Source: Sesamum alatum (Eukaryota; Streptophyta; Magnoliopsida; Lamiales; Pedaliaceae). From it: a stretch of DNA of 64,000 nt. A program made the position numbers and the translations under genes. This document shows positions 13,843 to 26,569 of this stretch, piece after piece; position 1 is the stretch's first letter; every line of letters starts with the position of its first letter. The notes beneath the pieces were generated by a model. It was not told where the DNA came from. It did not search any database and saw only the letters and a list, made by a program, of their open reading frames with translations. The stretch spans positions 37,602,479-37,666,478 of the forward strand of contig JACGWO010000005.1 of assembly GCA_034509735.1 (NCBI GenBank). Direction: 5' to 3'.

Positions 13843-16021
13843 TGTGCACAAATTTAAATCTAATTTAAATATGCGAATCCCAAGGGGTGTACCCTTGGGT
13901 GCTCAACCGGGCGTTCGATGTAGGATGTATAAATATTAGAATATTAGAAACATATATTTAAACACATAGGGCATAGATGTATATTAAATCAATCAAAGCG
14001 TAATAAACCGTTACCTTTGATTATTTAGTGTATGCTCCCGGCTACTTGCGTTGTTCCTTCTCCGGAATGCTCACGAAATCCAAACGTATGGATTCTCCAA
14101 AGGTGATCCACACCACACCGGAAGAAACACACGTTCTTCTTGTTAGAAAAGAACGGGCTTGAGAAGGAATCGGTTTAAGAGAAGAACACTATGAATTATT
14201 GCTCTCTTAAACTTACTTTGTTCTTCTTCTTGATTCAAAATCAAGTGAAGAACACAAGTGTAAGAGAGGGAGAGAAGCCGAGAGTTTGAGAGAGAGGAGA
14301 GGATTTTTGTCTTCTCTTTTTCCTAGAAAAAGATGAATAATGAATCACTTATGCTTGGTGTTGTATATTCTAATATATATACATAATTAATGAGATTATT
14401 GGAATGTGTCTAGGTTCATCCAAGGATGTCTAGATTCATCACAATCAATCACCATCAATTCTTCAATCAAGCCTACCAAAATTTATGGTATGATCAAATC
14501 ATACCAAAAGGGAAGAGCTTGATTGGAGTTGATTTGTCTCTTTCCAAAAGAGATAAGTCAACATACCATCTAGCATGAAACATGGCTGATTTTGCTTCCT
14601 CCAAGGGAGCATGTCGGCCATGTTTAATTAAGGGAAGAAGTCCAACTTCTTCCTATTCCAAAATAGGAATTATTTCTCATCTTGGGTATAATTTAACGGA
14701 CCGAGTTTTATCGTAATCCAATTACGACGAACCCAACATTAAATCCAATTTAAGGTCCATTTAAATTATTCTCGTTGATCTTTTAATCCAATTAAAAGAT
14801 CCAACGTCTCAGCGTCTCAACTTTCCATATTTAATCGAAAATTCAATTTACCGATTAAATGGAAGCCCGATACAATATCGGCCCGTCCATCCAATGGACT
14901 TTCCCTTAAGTAATCCAATTACTTATTTATCCTTCGAGATTGACTCCAAGTCAATCTCTCAACCTCCTCGGTGATTTGTGTGTTACCCTTTAGGTTCACC
15001 CTCAGCTAGACTTGGGCCCGTGTCTCACAAGGGCCCGTTACCATGGGTGGCCTTCTAGCAACGGTCCATGGCACTAGAGACTAGGTGAATTGGCGTGAAC
15101 ATTTAGGCGCCGATTCCGTACGGGTACGATCCTTTCGTCTACCGTCTCCCGACCTTAGTCTAGGGTACGGAATTGGGCGTCGGTTTCCATCCTTGATTAG
15201 GCATCTATGCTGAATACTCGAGACCACGTATGCTTCATTGCGTCGACACAGGAAACCATTCCCTGTTCGACCAACCACTGTGGCCACAACTTTAAACAGC
15301 ATGAACGTGTCTCCGAGTGCATAGGAGATACCTCTGTCACATACTGACAGGGGACGGATCCTCTTCTTGGAATCCATTGTCCTCGCTACACATTCCGACT
15401 GCACTGGACAAGGCTTATGATAATCATCTTACAGAATGATTACCTCTCGCCAGATCCAAGATACAGCCCTCCTGTGCACGCGACTGCCATGATTCCTCAA
15501 GTCTGAGGATTACTCCCGTACTATCGGAACCGGGGAAAACCAATCATACCGACCAAGCCTCTAAGGCTTCCATATGATGATCTCCGTGAGTCAGTCCAGT
15601 CGGCTCGACCCCAGTCGACCAACCCATCAAGATCGTGTAGGCGTCCCACGCCTGTCGCCGATGAAACACGACACTCATCCAATGAACACGACTCTTGACG
15701 CAAGTCTCAATAGGACTCTCGATGCCCTGTCTCGAGGTCCTCGACTTGGAACGTTTCAAACCCAACTCTTAATAAGTTGGTTTCATGACCACCATCCAAT
15801 GTGTGGCCCAATTGCACGAGTTGTTATCCATGGTCTATGGGCTTTGTTGCGATATAAGTTAAACACTGTTTTAACAAATGTAAGATGAGCGCAACAAATA
15901 AGGTACCATTGGTGACGAACACTCATCTTATTCATCACGTAATAATATTACATCTACATCAAGTTGTCGAATAGGTTACAAATTGCCAAACCTATTGGCT
16001 TTTTGGTCACCTATTCCAACA
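13843..16021 (-). repeat. 3' LTR of the Copia element (2179 bp)
   Basis: The LTR runs from TGTTGG (at 16021, read on the minus strand) to TGCACA (at 13843), giving the canonical TG...CA ends. A diverged relative on the plus strand occupies about 27985-29345: both share phrases such as GTGCCATGGACCGTTGCTAG and CCAAGTCTAGCTGAGGGTGA. Open frames inside (15081-15404, 15574-15888) are not supported as genes. Confidence 0.85.
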
Positions 16022-16122
16022 ATCTCCCACTTGACCTAAAGCCAATCACCCATTGACCTCAAACCTCTTATTCAGATGGTGAGTGTGGGCAACTTGCGAC
16101 ATAGGCTTAGCAAGTGGATCTG

Positions 16123-19100
16123 CTATGTTTTCTGCGGAGCTGACTCGGTCCAACGGAACGTCACTTGTCCTATCCATCTATCTAAGCAGATGGTAGCGTC
16201 TAAAAATATGCTTGGATCGTGATGAGATCTCGGTTCCTTTGCTAGCGCTATCGCCCCGTTGTTATCATAAAAGATAATTACAGGCTTAGCAATGCTAGGT
16301 ACTGCATCCAACCTTTGGATGTAGCTCATCAACCAAACCATTCCTTAGCTGCTTCCAAAGCCGCTATGTATTCAAAACTCTACGGTGGAGTCCGCCGTGG
16401 TAGCTTGCTTGGAACCCTTCCAAGTAACCACGCCACCATTTAGTCTAAATACAGAACCATACTGAGACTTGGCATCATCGTCATCCGACTGGAAGCTAGC
16501 GTCGCTATAGCCTTCCAGTGTCAACTCTCCACCGCCGTAGATCAAGAATATGTCCTCAGTCCTTTTCAGGTACTTCAGGATAGTCTTGACTGCACTCTAG
16601 TGTGCCTTCCGGCACATGACTGATATCGGCTTGTTACGCTCAAAGCGAAAGCCACATCAGGTCTCGTGCACTGAACATCATACTGTATGCTGCCTACGGC
16701 TGAAGCATAAGGGATGTCCAACATCCGTTTAAGCTCCTCACCAGTCTTAAGAGACTGCTTCTTGGATAACTTAATTCCATGCCTTATAGGAAAGAATCCT
16801 CGTTTTGAGTTCTCCATCTTGAATCTCTTCAAGACTTTCTCAATATACGAGGACTGGGCCATTCCTAACATCCTTTTAGATCTATCCCTGTAAATCTTGA
16901 TGCCAAGGATGTAGGATGCCTCGCCCATATCCTTCATGGAGAATTGCGTTGACAACCAAGCTTTAGTGGTACCCAACATCTTAGCATCATTCCCAATGAG
17001 CAAGATGTCATCCACGTAAAGCACCAGAAACGCAACTGAGCTTCCACTGATCTTCTTGTATACACAAGGATCGGACTCGTTCTTGATGAAATCATATCCC
17101 CGTATGACTTCATCAAAACGTATGTTCCAGCTTCGGGAAGCTTGTTCGAGGCCATAGATGGACCTTTGGAGACGGCAGACCTTCTGCTCTTCTCCAACAG
17201 TTGTGAAACCTTCCGGCTGATCCATATAGATCGCTTCCTCTACGCAATCGTTGAGGAAGGCCGTTTTCACATCCATCTGCCATATTTCATAGTCATACCA
17301 TGCTGCTATGGCAAGCAGTATCCGAATGGACTTGGCCATTGCTACGGGCGAGTAGGTTTCCTCAAAATCGACCCCGGGTCGCTGAGTGTAACCTTTCGCC
17401 ACAAGCCTGGCTTTGAAGGTTGTAACCTCCCCGTAAGCTCCAAGCTTACGTTTGTAGACCCATTTACACCCTACGGGTTTAACCCCTTTGGGTGGATCTA
17501 CTAGGGTCCAAACCTTGTTTGTACCCATCGAGTCCATCTCGGATTTCATGGCCTCAAGCCACTTGTCCGAATCGATGTCCGACATCGCTTCTCCGTACGT
17601 CTTTGGATCATTATCCAACTGACCGGTCAGGCCCAGAAATCCATACCTATCAGGTGCATGGGATACTCTGGCCGACCTACGGAGGACTGGAACAATATCA
17701 GTGGGAACTTCTAGCTCAAATGTCACTGCCGCCTCTTGGGGTGCCTCACTTGATTCCTCAAGGAGCACCTCATCGCGTCGACTATCCGATGGAAAACCTT
17801 TTTCCAAGAACACTGCGTTTCGCGAGACAAAAACCTTTTGCTCGGAGGGATCATAGAAATAATACCCCGCAGTTTCTTTTGGATAGCCGATGAACCTGCA
17901 TAAACTGGACCTTGAGTCCAGTTTATCTCCCACTAATCTCTTGACATATGCGGGGCAACCCCACACTTTCAAGTATTTGTAGGAGGCAGGCTTGCCATGC
18001 CATATCTCATATGGCGTCTGGGATACCTTTTTAGATGGCGCCAAATTCAAAACTTTGGCCGCCGTCTCAAGAGCGTATCCCCAGAAGGAAAGGGGGAGTT
18101 CGGTAAAACTCATCATGGATCGGACCATGTCCAACAAGGTCTGATTCCTCCTTTCAGACACCCCATTAAGCTGCGGTGTTCTAGGAGGGGTCCACTGAGA
18201 GAGAATCCCATTCTCTTTTAGATAATCAGTAAACTCACCACTCAAATACTCTCCACCTCGGTCCGACCGAAGGGCCTTGATCTTTCGACCGGTTTGGTTC
18301 TCTACTTCAAGTCTGTATTCCTTAAACCTTCCAAAGGCTTCGGACTTGTACCTCATCAGGTAAACATAACCATACCGTGAGTGATCATCGGTAAAGGTTA
18401 TGAAGTACAAGTACCCACCTCTAGCCTGAGTATTTAGTGGACCACAGACATCTGTATGGATCAAATCCAACAAACCACTGGCTAGCATACTTTGTCCAAC
18501 AAAGGATTTCTTGGTCATCTTTCCCTTTAGACAAGATTCGCAGGTTGGTAGGTTGTCCAAATCGTCTATTTCTAGACTCTTTGAGTCCACCAACCTTCTT
18601 ACCCTATCTTTAGAGATATGACCTAACCTCGCATGCCATATCTGTGCGTTATTATGATCATTATGTTTTCGTTTGTGTTCTGCAGTCATAATTCAATTAG
18701 ACTGTTGAAGTATGTACAGACCGTTGACCAATGTACCAAACAGATGAGAAATACCATCTTTGATAATGAAAAAACCATTTTTATTGATGGTAAATTCATA
18801 TCCCTCCTTATCAAGGACCGAGATGGAAACAATGTTTTTAATCATGCTAGGTACATAGAAACAGTCGTTCAATACAATCCTAACATGACTACTAATGGCT
18901 AACTCTAGTGATCCTACGGCCTCCGCAGCAACGGCCTTGCCATCGCCTAGCCTCAGGATCATCTCATCCTTGGTTAGCCTTCTGCTTCTTTGCAGTGCCT
19001 GCAAATCATTGCAGATGTGAGCACCACACCCGGTATCCAATACCCATGAAGCAGAATTAGTAATCATATTAACTTCAACCACAAACACACCTGGGTGGGA

Positions 19101-19952
19101 GAGGAGTTGTGGGCACTCCCTCTTCCAATGCTCTTTCCCTTGGCAATGCATGCAGACATCATTTGCCTTGGATCGCTGAGAACCACGGGCCTTTTCTTTC
19201 CCTTTGCTCGGTCCAACCGGAGCAACAGGGACGCCCGGAGCGTGATCAGGGGCCACAACCGTCTTCCCTTTGCCCTTCTTCCTCTTCCAGCGTCCGACCC
19301 TCTTGCCATTCGCCTTGGAGGTTGAAGCCTCTCCTATCAATATCGCCGGCGTCGACTTGTGGGTCGTTGCCTCGTATTGGACCAGCATATTGATCAATTC
19401 ATGAATAGACTTCTCAAGTCCGTTCATGTTGTAGTTTACAACAAATGGGTCATAGGATGGAGGAAGCGACTGGAGGATCACGTCAATGTACGTGTCATTA
19501 TTAAGCCCAGCTTTAAGGTCCTCGAGTTTCTCCACTAGGGAGAGCATCTTGACCCCATGACTCTGTACAGATGCTCCTTCAGCAAGCTTGGTGCCAAAGA
19601 ATGCTTTTGTGGCGGCATATCTAATATGCCTATCTGGAACCGCATAAACCTCGTTCATGCAGAGCATTATGGCGGAGACGTTGTCCAGCCTCTCAAACTG
19701 CTTCTGGATGTCGTTAGACATCGAAGCCAGTATGATACTGCGTACTTTCCGGTTGTCCTCATGCCACTTCTCGAACGTCAAACGTTCTTCAGGCGTGGAC
19801 CCCTCCGGTAAGTCGCTCGGTGGCGGCTCGTCCAAGACGTAGCCTTGGTTCTCAAAACTGAGGACAATCATCAGGTTTCTCAGCCAGTCCGAGTAGTTCG
19901 TTCCGTTGAATTTGTTAGTCTTGAGAATCATGGTTAATGGGTTTTTAGACAT
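16123..19952 (-). pseudogene. Copia gag-pol polyprotein, nearly intact
   Basis: From the ATG at 19952: gag (NKFNGTNYSDWL), CCHC knuckle CMHCQGKEHWKREC, and protease WVLDTGCGAHIC. A TGA at 18693-18695 interrupts the otherwise continuous frame. Then GAG-pre-integrase IWHARLGHISKDRV, integrase with LIHTDVCGPL, FTDDHSRYGYVY, RSDRGGEY and NGVSERRNQTLLD, the chromodomain-free linker, and RT with QMDVKTAFLND, the catalytic YVDDILLIGND and CTRPDVAFALSVTSRY. A frame change near 16610 separates RNase H, which is readable to 16123 (SQYGSVFRLNGGVVTWKGS, then IIFYDNNGAIALAKEP). It encodes the machinery for self-copying through cytoplasmic particles. Only one stop and one or two frameshifts disable it, consistent with youth. 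Confidence 0.9.
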
Positions 19953-21430
19953 ATCTACATTAATGAAAATGTAAAGCAGAAATTAGCAGATGATGGTAAT
20001 ATTATTGTTCAAGTTGAAGACTTGGTCTTTTAGTCTTTAACCCTCCCACTATTTATACGAAAGTCCGCAACTCTCAAGCGGAGTTTCGGGAAACTATTTC
20101 CTAGTGGGCTTGGGATCCACAAGCGTAATCTCCATGCCCCGCTTTTACGATTCACATGAAGAAGACCTCGTGGGAGATATCCAATATCATTCTCATCCAA
20201 TGAGATTCCCAAGATATTTTGCCTCACCTATTCGCATGGTTCCGAGGACTCCAAGCGAACCATGTTACTCAGTGTTGGGCCCGACCCATCAACCAAATCA
20301 TGCCTCAAACTGTCTCCCCCCACGACTCGTGAGACAGGGAAACAACCAACGCAGTCTTTTTGTTCACAACAATGGTGCAGCTTTCCCCTAGTCCAAGTGT
20401 GCCACGACTCGTGAGACCACACTTGGGTAGTGGTAGCTTCCTCACCACATTGCTGTGGATGGAAGGCTTGGACAGACCAAAATACCATTTTGATCCAAGT
20501 CCGTTCTGGGCCTAATATTTAATTTGATCCAACCAAATGAGAGTTTAAGTGTGACCGAGACCTCATCACATTATGATGTTTTAGCATGCATAAATATCCA
20601 ATATTTAAAGCGATAAATAAAAAACGCCGCATGCATAAAACATAGCATACCCCTGTTAGGATGATCACAAGCCCAACCTATGCGACCCACTGAGCCCGCA
20701 GTGAGTCTATGGTCAGTCTAGGGTGGTCCTAAATTATTACAATAATAATAAACCCATTGTCATTCCAATAGGCCTTGAAGTGCTTCTTGTTTCACGCCTT
20801 GATGCTCCTCCTTGGGGGTCTCCAACTCCAATTGCTTGTTAAAAGTAAAACCTCACCAATCCTATCTACTCTCATTACAACTGAAAGTAATACATTGGTA
20901 ATAAAGAAAACAAGCCTTAACATCATGAGGCTGATAATACGGGAGATGATAGTCCCAAAAACAAGAGGCACGTAGGCCCCACCCAACAGAAAATAAATGA
21001 TCATACATTCATCCATACATAAGGTCTAGGACTCTTGTGATCATCCCATGTTGATTCCATCAACTCACATAACATAATTATTCCAAATAATCATGCATAA
21101 ATACTAATGGATATTCCAAATACCCAAGTGATGTCCAACATCACAAAAGTATAAACATACAAATAATATGCAAAATTCAAATTTCAAATTTAATGGACAT
21201 TTTAAACAATGCATCCAATGCATGTATAAATCCCAAATTAATTAAGCAAATTTAATTCAAGGAATAATCCAATTATTCCAAAATAAAAAATTCAAAATTA
21301 ATATATTTTCAGAATATTGTGCAGAAAATACAGAAAATCAAATTTTCCCAAAAAAGTCGAAAAACGGCACAAAACGGCCCAGCCGTTGTGCTGGCCGGCC
21401 GGCCGCGCGCACAGGGCAGCGCGCGCACGC
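19953..21430 (-). other. Long leader of the Copia element
   Basis: Between the 5' LTR remnant and the gag start lies about 1.5 kb without a gene. A GC-rich patch with GGCCGGCCGGCC at 21385-21428 abuts the LTR remnant and marks the deletion junction. Nothing else is recognisable. Confidence 0.5.
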
Positions 21431-21527
21431 TCATCTTATTCATCACGTAATAATATTACATCTACATCAAGTTGTCGAATAGGTTACAAATTGCCAAACC
21501 TATTGGCTTTTTGGTCACCTATTCCAA
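21431..21527 (-). repeat. 5' LTR remnant of the Copia element (97 bp)
   Basis: The segment from CTCATCTTATTCATCACG to CCTATTCCAA matches 15924-16020, the start of the 3' LTR, base for base. The terminal CA of the plus-strand copy is missing and the remaining roughly 2.1 kb of LTR is absent, so the 5' LTR is deleted internally. Confidence 0.85.
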
Positions 21528-23440
21528 ATAGTCGTCAATTGCATGAAGGTCCGGAACCGTGGAGAGGAAGATATCTGCGAAATGAGCCCAGATGACACCT
21601 TGAATTTCTGATTTCTTGACGTAGCTACGCCCCTGCGAGTCCCGAAGTAGCTTGATCGGCTTACGATGGCGCCGTTCTGTGTCATGTCCGTGGAGAAACA
21701 CTGTATTCCGATCCCCTTCCTTCAGCCACAATGCCTTACCCCGTTGCTTCCAATGTATCTCCTCCCGTGCCAGGGATTCCTCAAGTTCCGTCCGTAACCT
21801 CTCAATATGTTGCTTAACCTCCTCAGTCAATAAACCCTGCCGAAGCCTGACGATCTGATCCCCAACATCCTTTACCCGTCGGCGAATATTCCCAAACTGT
21901 AGTTGATCGCAAGAGCTAAGAGTGGCACACTGAGAGATCTTATTTCAGAGTACCTCAGCCAATGTGGCCCCGGCAGTTGCTGCCCACCCATCCTCAACTA
22001 TGCGTTCACATCCCATAAACCGAGCCCATGCAGCCTCGAATTGGAAACGTCGCCGAGCAGAAGCCGTACACCCGTTGACGGAACCGGATGGACTGAGTAG
22101 AAGGACTGCGTGATCCGAGCATGCTACCGGGATATGGGAAACCACCGCCGCTGGAAAAAGAGCCGACCAGCCCATGTTACTGCAAGCCCTATCCAATCTG
22201 GCGCAGACTGTCGCTGGGGCCTCTCTGTGGTTGCACCATGTAAACGGCAGACCGACAAAACCCAAGTCCTGTAAGTCACAATCCTCAAGACATCTGCGGA
22301 AAGCCTCCATCTGCCACTGCGCCCGGCGCATCCTCCCCTCTTTCTCAGTGGCGGTCATAATTTCGTTGAAATCCTCCACACAGACCTACGGTCGGACAGA
22401 TTGCCCGTGGAGCTGACGGAGAAGATCCCACGTCTCTCTGCGATGAGTAACGTCTGGATGGCCATAGAACCTGGTGAACTGCCATCGTTCGGAGTCTCAT
22501 TTGCCCCGGACCATGGCATCAATGTGGTGAAAGGAGTACGACTGAATCCAGACCTCGAGATCCTTCCGCCAGAAAAGAACCAGTCCTCCACCGTGACCAT
22601 GAGCTGCAATGCCAACACCAGTAAAGTTAAGTTGTTGTTTTATCCAATCATATCTCCTAGCGGTAGACTTGGTCTCGGAGATGAAAACCAAGCCGGGGTT
22701 GTGAAACCGAATCAGCTCCCGGAGCTTGTGAACTGTCCAAAGGGACCCCAACCCCTGACAGTTCCATGCTAAGACCTTCATGGTTGGCGGCGGGGCTGCG
22801 CCGCAGCCTCCGTTGATAGAACATCAGAATCCTCATCCACTAACAACAGACGACGCTTTCCTCCCCGAAGAACCTCGCCCTCCAGATCCAACACTGAACA
22901 ACACTCAAACGATTGACCCTGCCCCCACACTGCCACGCTGCCGACCAGCCTCGGCCATAGACGCCCTGCAGATCGTCGGCGGAGACGCCATGCTCCCGGC
23001 CGCACCTGAAACAACCCCCAAGAGACAGAAAAAATGGTACCAGAATCAGAAGAAAGGAAAACGTAAACAGAATAAGCCAAACAAAAGAGACAGGAGCACG
23101 AAAATAGAAAATGAAAAGCGAAAGGATCGCCCACGTCGCAAGACCCCAAGGGAGGAGGCTCGGTGCGACAGAAAACGACACGAGAAACGTCGCACGAAAC
23201 AAAGCTGTCCGCGTCCCCCGTCGGTAATCCAAAATCGCAAAGTAACCAGAGTCCGCCGACCGCCCAGCCACGCCTGACGTCAATAGAGCCAATCACCATG
23301 AAGGGGAGGCTCAAGATCTCGCAGGCTGATGGCTACGATCGGAGCAGTTGCAACAATCGTGAGCCAGAGGAGTTGTAGAAAGAATAAACTCTCAGAGTTG
23401 CAGAGAGAAACGGAGACTCTCAGAGAGGAGAGAACATGAT
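21528..23440 (-). mobile_element. L1-type LINE, 5' part (ORF1 tail and endonuclease)
   Basis: On the minus strand a C-terminal ORF1 remnant (23314-22778) overlaps the ORF2 start at 22781, where MKVLAWNCQGLGSLWTVHKL opens an apurinic-type endonuclease: ISETKS, then DFNEI near 22375, LPFTWCNHR, LDRACSN and SDHAVLLL. The frame is broken near 22500 and 21950. The linker to RT (WLKEGDRNTVFLHGH) ends at 21528 against the Copia LTR and continues in the LINE half at 13842. The ORF1 DUF4283 domain is missing, so the insertion is 5'-truncated at about 23440. Confidence 0.85.
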
Positions 23441-24086
23441 AATTTTTACAAATTATATTTTAAAACTTTAAATTTTAAAAAAATATTAATATTTATTTAT
23501 TATCTTCTATTTTTTTATGTATAACTAAATTTACTATAATTAATAAATTATAATTCAAAATAATTTGTGTATTTTATATTTAAAACTAGTAAAATAAATA
23601 ATTTATTTATTAAAAAAGTATTTTAAATTAATAAATCATTTTCATATAAATTATATATGCAATTAATTTAAAAAGTAATAACACTTGTTCTCCCACCCCA
23701 CCCCCATGCCCAGTACCCCCGCCCTAGCTGCCTAGCTTCACCTCCGCCCTGCCCAGCCCCGCCTCCGCCTTCTCCGGCCCTCGCCCTCTAGCCCCGCCTC
23801 TACCTAATTACCTAGATATTTTCTTGCAAAACACATTAACATTAATATATAGCTAGGCCCGTCTTCCAAAATAATATACTCGCATGATATCCAATCATTA
23901 ATTGGGCTCAATACTCGTTATTGTATAGATCATGGCTATATATACATGCATATGCTCCCAAGATCAACTGCTTATTGATGTTTGTTTTAGTGTTAAATGT
24001 CAGTTGATTATTTGATGATGATAACAAACAATTTTTCAGCAAAAACTACTTCTTATTCAATTTCTCCATTACATATATATGTTTAG
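23441..24086 (+). other. DUF247 intron, right part
   Basis: AT-rich sequence with a C-rich patch at 23691-23805. The intron ends with TATATGTTTAG at 24086, directly before the exon-2 frame. No gene seen. Confidence 0.6.
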
Positions 24087-24821
24087 TTGATTGAGGCAGC
24101 TGGGCACGTAAACAAGCTCGTAGCCAGGTTCTTTCCCAACTTGGACTTACCAAGGACAGATGATCAGGGAAACGCGTACTTGCATGTACTGCATCAGTAC
24201 AGACAATGCCTGATCAACAAAGAATTCCGGCCTAAAGAATCGTTAACACGCAGAACACCAACAATAGTCTCCCTGGACGTCCCATCAGCTACAGAACTTC
24301 ATAAGGTCGGAATTGGATTCACAGTGAGCAAAACAACAAGTATAATGGACATCTCATTTGAACATGAAACCCTAAGTCTCCCGGAGATGTACCTTGACGA
24401 TTCGACGAAATCACGCTTTCTCAACATCATTGCCTTCGAGCAGGTCCACGAGGATGCTACACATGACTTCATGTCGTACATCTTTTTCATGTTCCGCCTC
24501 ATCCAAGGCCCCAATGATGTTAGCCTCCTGCAATTGCATGGGATTATCGATACTAGCCTAGACCGTGATGAAGTGGCTAGACTTTTCAATTTTTTGATTA
24601 GGCGCTATCATACGACATGGTTATCCCCTGAGCATCATGTGGTGGGCTGTAAGGTGAGATCACGTTACAAGAAGATGTCGAACGAATGGCGACAGGATCT
24701 CTTCCAGAAATATCTCAGAAGTCCCTGGGCTGTTATTTCTGTCGTAGCTGCAATTCTTCTTTTCATTCTCACCACTATTCAGACTGTGTTCACTGTTTTG
24801 AGTTTCTTCTACCGGAACTAA
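24087..24821 (+). pseudogene. DUF247 gene, intact exon 2 (C-terminal half)
   Basis: A continuous 244-codon frame begins exactly at the acceptor TTTAG|TTG and joins exon 1 in phase 0. It shows the DUF247 C-terminal pattern: HVNKLVARFF, PSATELHKVGIGFTVSK, the hydrophobic/charged MDISFEHETLSLPEMYLDD, FLNIIAFEQVHED, the SLDRDEVARLFN block, a WRQDLFQKYLRSPWAVIS stretch and one C-terminal membrane segment (ISVVAAILLFILTTIQTVFTV) before the stop. This half has no lesion, in contrast to exon 1. It may have drifted little since the gene died, or a shorter product may be made from a start of its own; the first in-frame ATG is well inside the exon. Confidence 0.85.
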
Positions 24822-25002
24822 TTAGATGCGGTAGAATGAAATTGCATTATTTGAATGAGAATGTGTTTGTGACATTTTTTTATATCCCTACAAGAAATAT
24901 GGCTTTTCATTAAATTATAATTATATATCATGGTTAAAAGTAAAAACTTATAGTAAATGCTAATTAATTATTGTTGTGCAATGGTTATTAGCTGTTATTT
25001 TT

Positions 25003-26164
25003 CACTACAAGAAAATAGTTTAATAGTTACGAAAAATTTTGATGCTAAATATCAGCGTCCAACTAATTAGTTAGCAAAATTTTTATTGTTGATCTACACT
25101 ATTTAAATTATATATTAAATAATTCATTGCTAAATTCATTAGCAAGTAAATTTTGTTGCTAAATGTATTTACAAGTGAATTTTTTGTATTAAATAATGTA
25201 AATTGGCACAAGAATTTTTACTTGTTAATTAGCTCAACGCTAATATTTTTTCGTTGCTATCACAACAAGAAATTATGTAAATAGCTACGAAAAATAGAAA
25301 CGATGGTAAATTTGATGGTGATCAGCAACAAATTTAGCAAGGGATAATAACTTTAAGTTTTTTAGTTTTAAAATTAACATTAGAAACGAAATATTTCATT
25401 CCTAAAATTAGAAACGAATTTTTATGTTGCAAAAATTCGTAGTTGGCTTTGACAAAAAAATTTAAAAGCTCTTGCTAAAATTTTCGTTGCAAAACTCGTA
25501 GCTGATAATTTTGTAAAAATAAATAAAACATTATAAAGTTAGCAAAAAAAGAATTCCTTGCAGAATATAATTAATTAAATTGAAAAAAAATATTATGACA
25601 TTATAAATAATATTTTTATATATATATAACTTTGAAATATTTCAATTTCAATTAATTGAAACCAAACTAAAGAAAATAACCTTTTCTTAAGAATATTTTA
25701 TTATAATAAAATATTTCAAACTAGTTGTATGTAATAAGCTAGAATTTAATTGGAGCTTCAAAAATTAAGTGGAATGCTTTAAAAACAAATTGTTACTAGA
25801 AGTACTCCACAAGCCGAAGAAAACATAGTTTGAATTTTGAACATAACAATTTTTTGTTCTCTAATTCCGTCTTTTGAGGAATAATTCTAAGATGAAAATA
25901 GTTTAATAGCTACGAAAAATTTTAATGCTAAATATCAACGTCCAACTAATTAGCTAGCAAAATTTTTATTGTTGATCTACATTATTTAAATTATATATTA
26001 AATAATTCATTGCTAAATTCATTAGCAAGTAAATTTTGTTGCTAAAATGTATTTACAAGTGAATTTTGTGTATTAAATAATGTAAATTGGCACAAGAATT
26101 TTTACTTGTTAATTAGCTCAACGCTAATATTTTTTCGTTGCTATTGAATAACTTTCTTGTAGTG
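25003..26164. mobile_element. Non-autonomous CACTA element with internal duplication
   Basis: The left end is CACTACAAGAAAA at 25003 and the right end TTTCTTGTAGTG at 26164. Both sides are flanked by TTT, the 3-bp duplication expected for CACTA (low complexity, so weak). A roughly 248-bp block at 25013-25260 is repeated almost unchanged at 25897-26145. No transposase is present. AT-rich inverted sequence outside (about 24930-25000 and 26170-26260, both containing ATCATGGTTA-type phrases) suggests it sits in an older element. Confidence 0.75.
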
Positions 26165-26569
26165 TTTGCAAGTAAGGCCATAACATAAATACTGTGGCAA
26201 ATACTTTGGCTAAAGGTAAAACTATAGCGAGTGTTAATAACCATGATCAAAACTTAAATTTTCGCATATTGTAGTAGATAGTATTGATTTACTATGGTTT
26301 TAAATCGTATTGTTTTATATTATAGGAAATAAATTTTTTTTTAGTATATGATCAAAAAAGTACATGTGCTTTGAGATAGCTTTTGTTTTTATATGAAAAG
26401 ACATTATAGAATGAATTCTTGGAATATTTATGGTCCAATCCCACAATTAACACACACACTATCGAGACTGGTTGCTATAGTACCATTTGTGGTCAAATGC
26501 TTCCCATTTGAACGCGGTCATTTTGTATGTTTGAGTCCTTGAAGCAATGCCCGTCCGCTACCTTACGTA
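26165..26569. other. Intergenic, no gene seen
   Basis: Repeat-like AT-rich sequence, possibly the far arm of an older element around the CACTA copy. No coding feature. Confidence 0.5.

Larger units (their letters stand above)
13843..21527 (-). mobile_element. Ty1/Copia LTR retrotransposon inside the LINE
   Basis: The element is oriented on the minus strand. The 3' LTR is at 13843-16021, with the polypurine tract reading GGTCAAGTGGGAGAT immediately before the LTR start TGTTGGAATAGG. The polyprotein spans about 19952-16123. A long leader of about 1.5 kb (19953-21430) precedes it. The 5' LTR is reduced to its first 97 bp at 21431-21527. Those bases match the 3' LTR copy (15924-16020) at every position I compared, so the insertion is young. 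No primer-binding site was found, consistent with the 5' LTR deletion. I found no matching 5-bp duplication. Confidence 0.9.

Noticed and set aside
15081..15888. Open frames in the Copia LTR
   Set aside because: They lie in non-coding LTR sequence and have no domain; the same region in the 27985 relic is not open.
17142..18221. Plus-strand frames of 74-133 codons
   Set aside because: They are antisense shadows of the Copia integrase and RT.
22780..23277. 165-codon Arg/Lys-rich plus-strand frame
   Set aside because: It is the antisense of the LINE ORF1 tail, biased by GC content.
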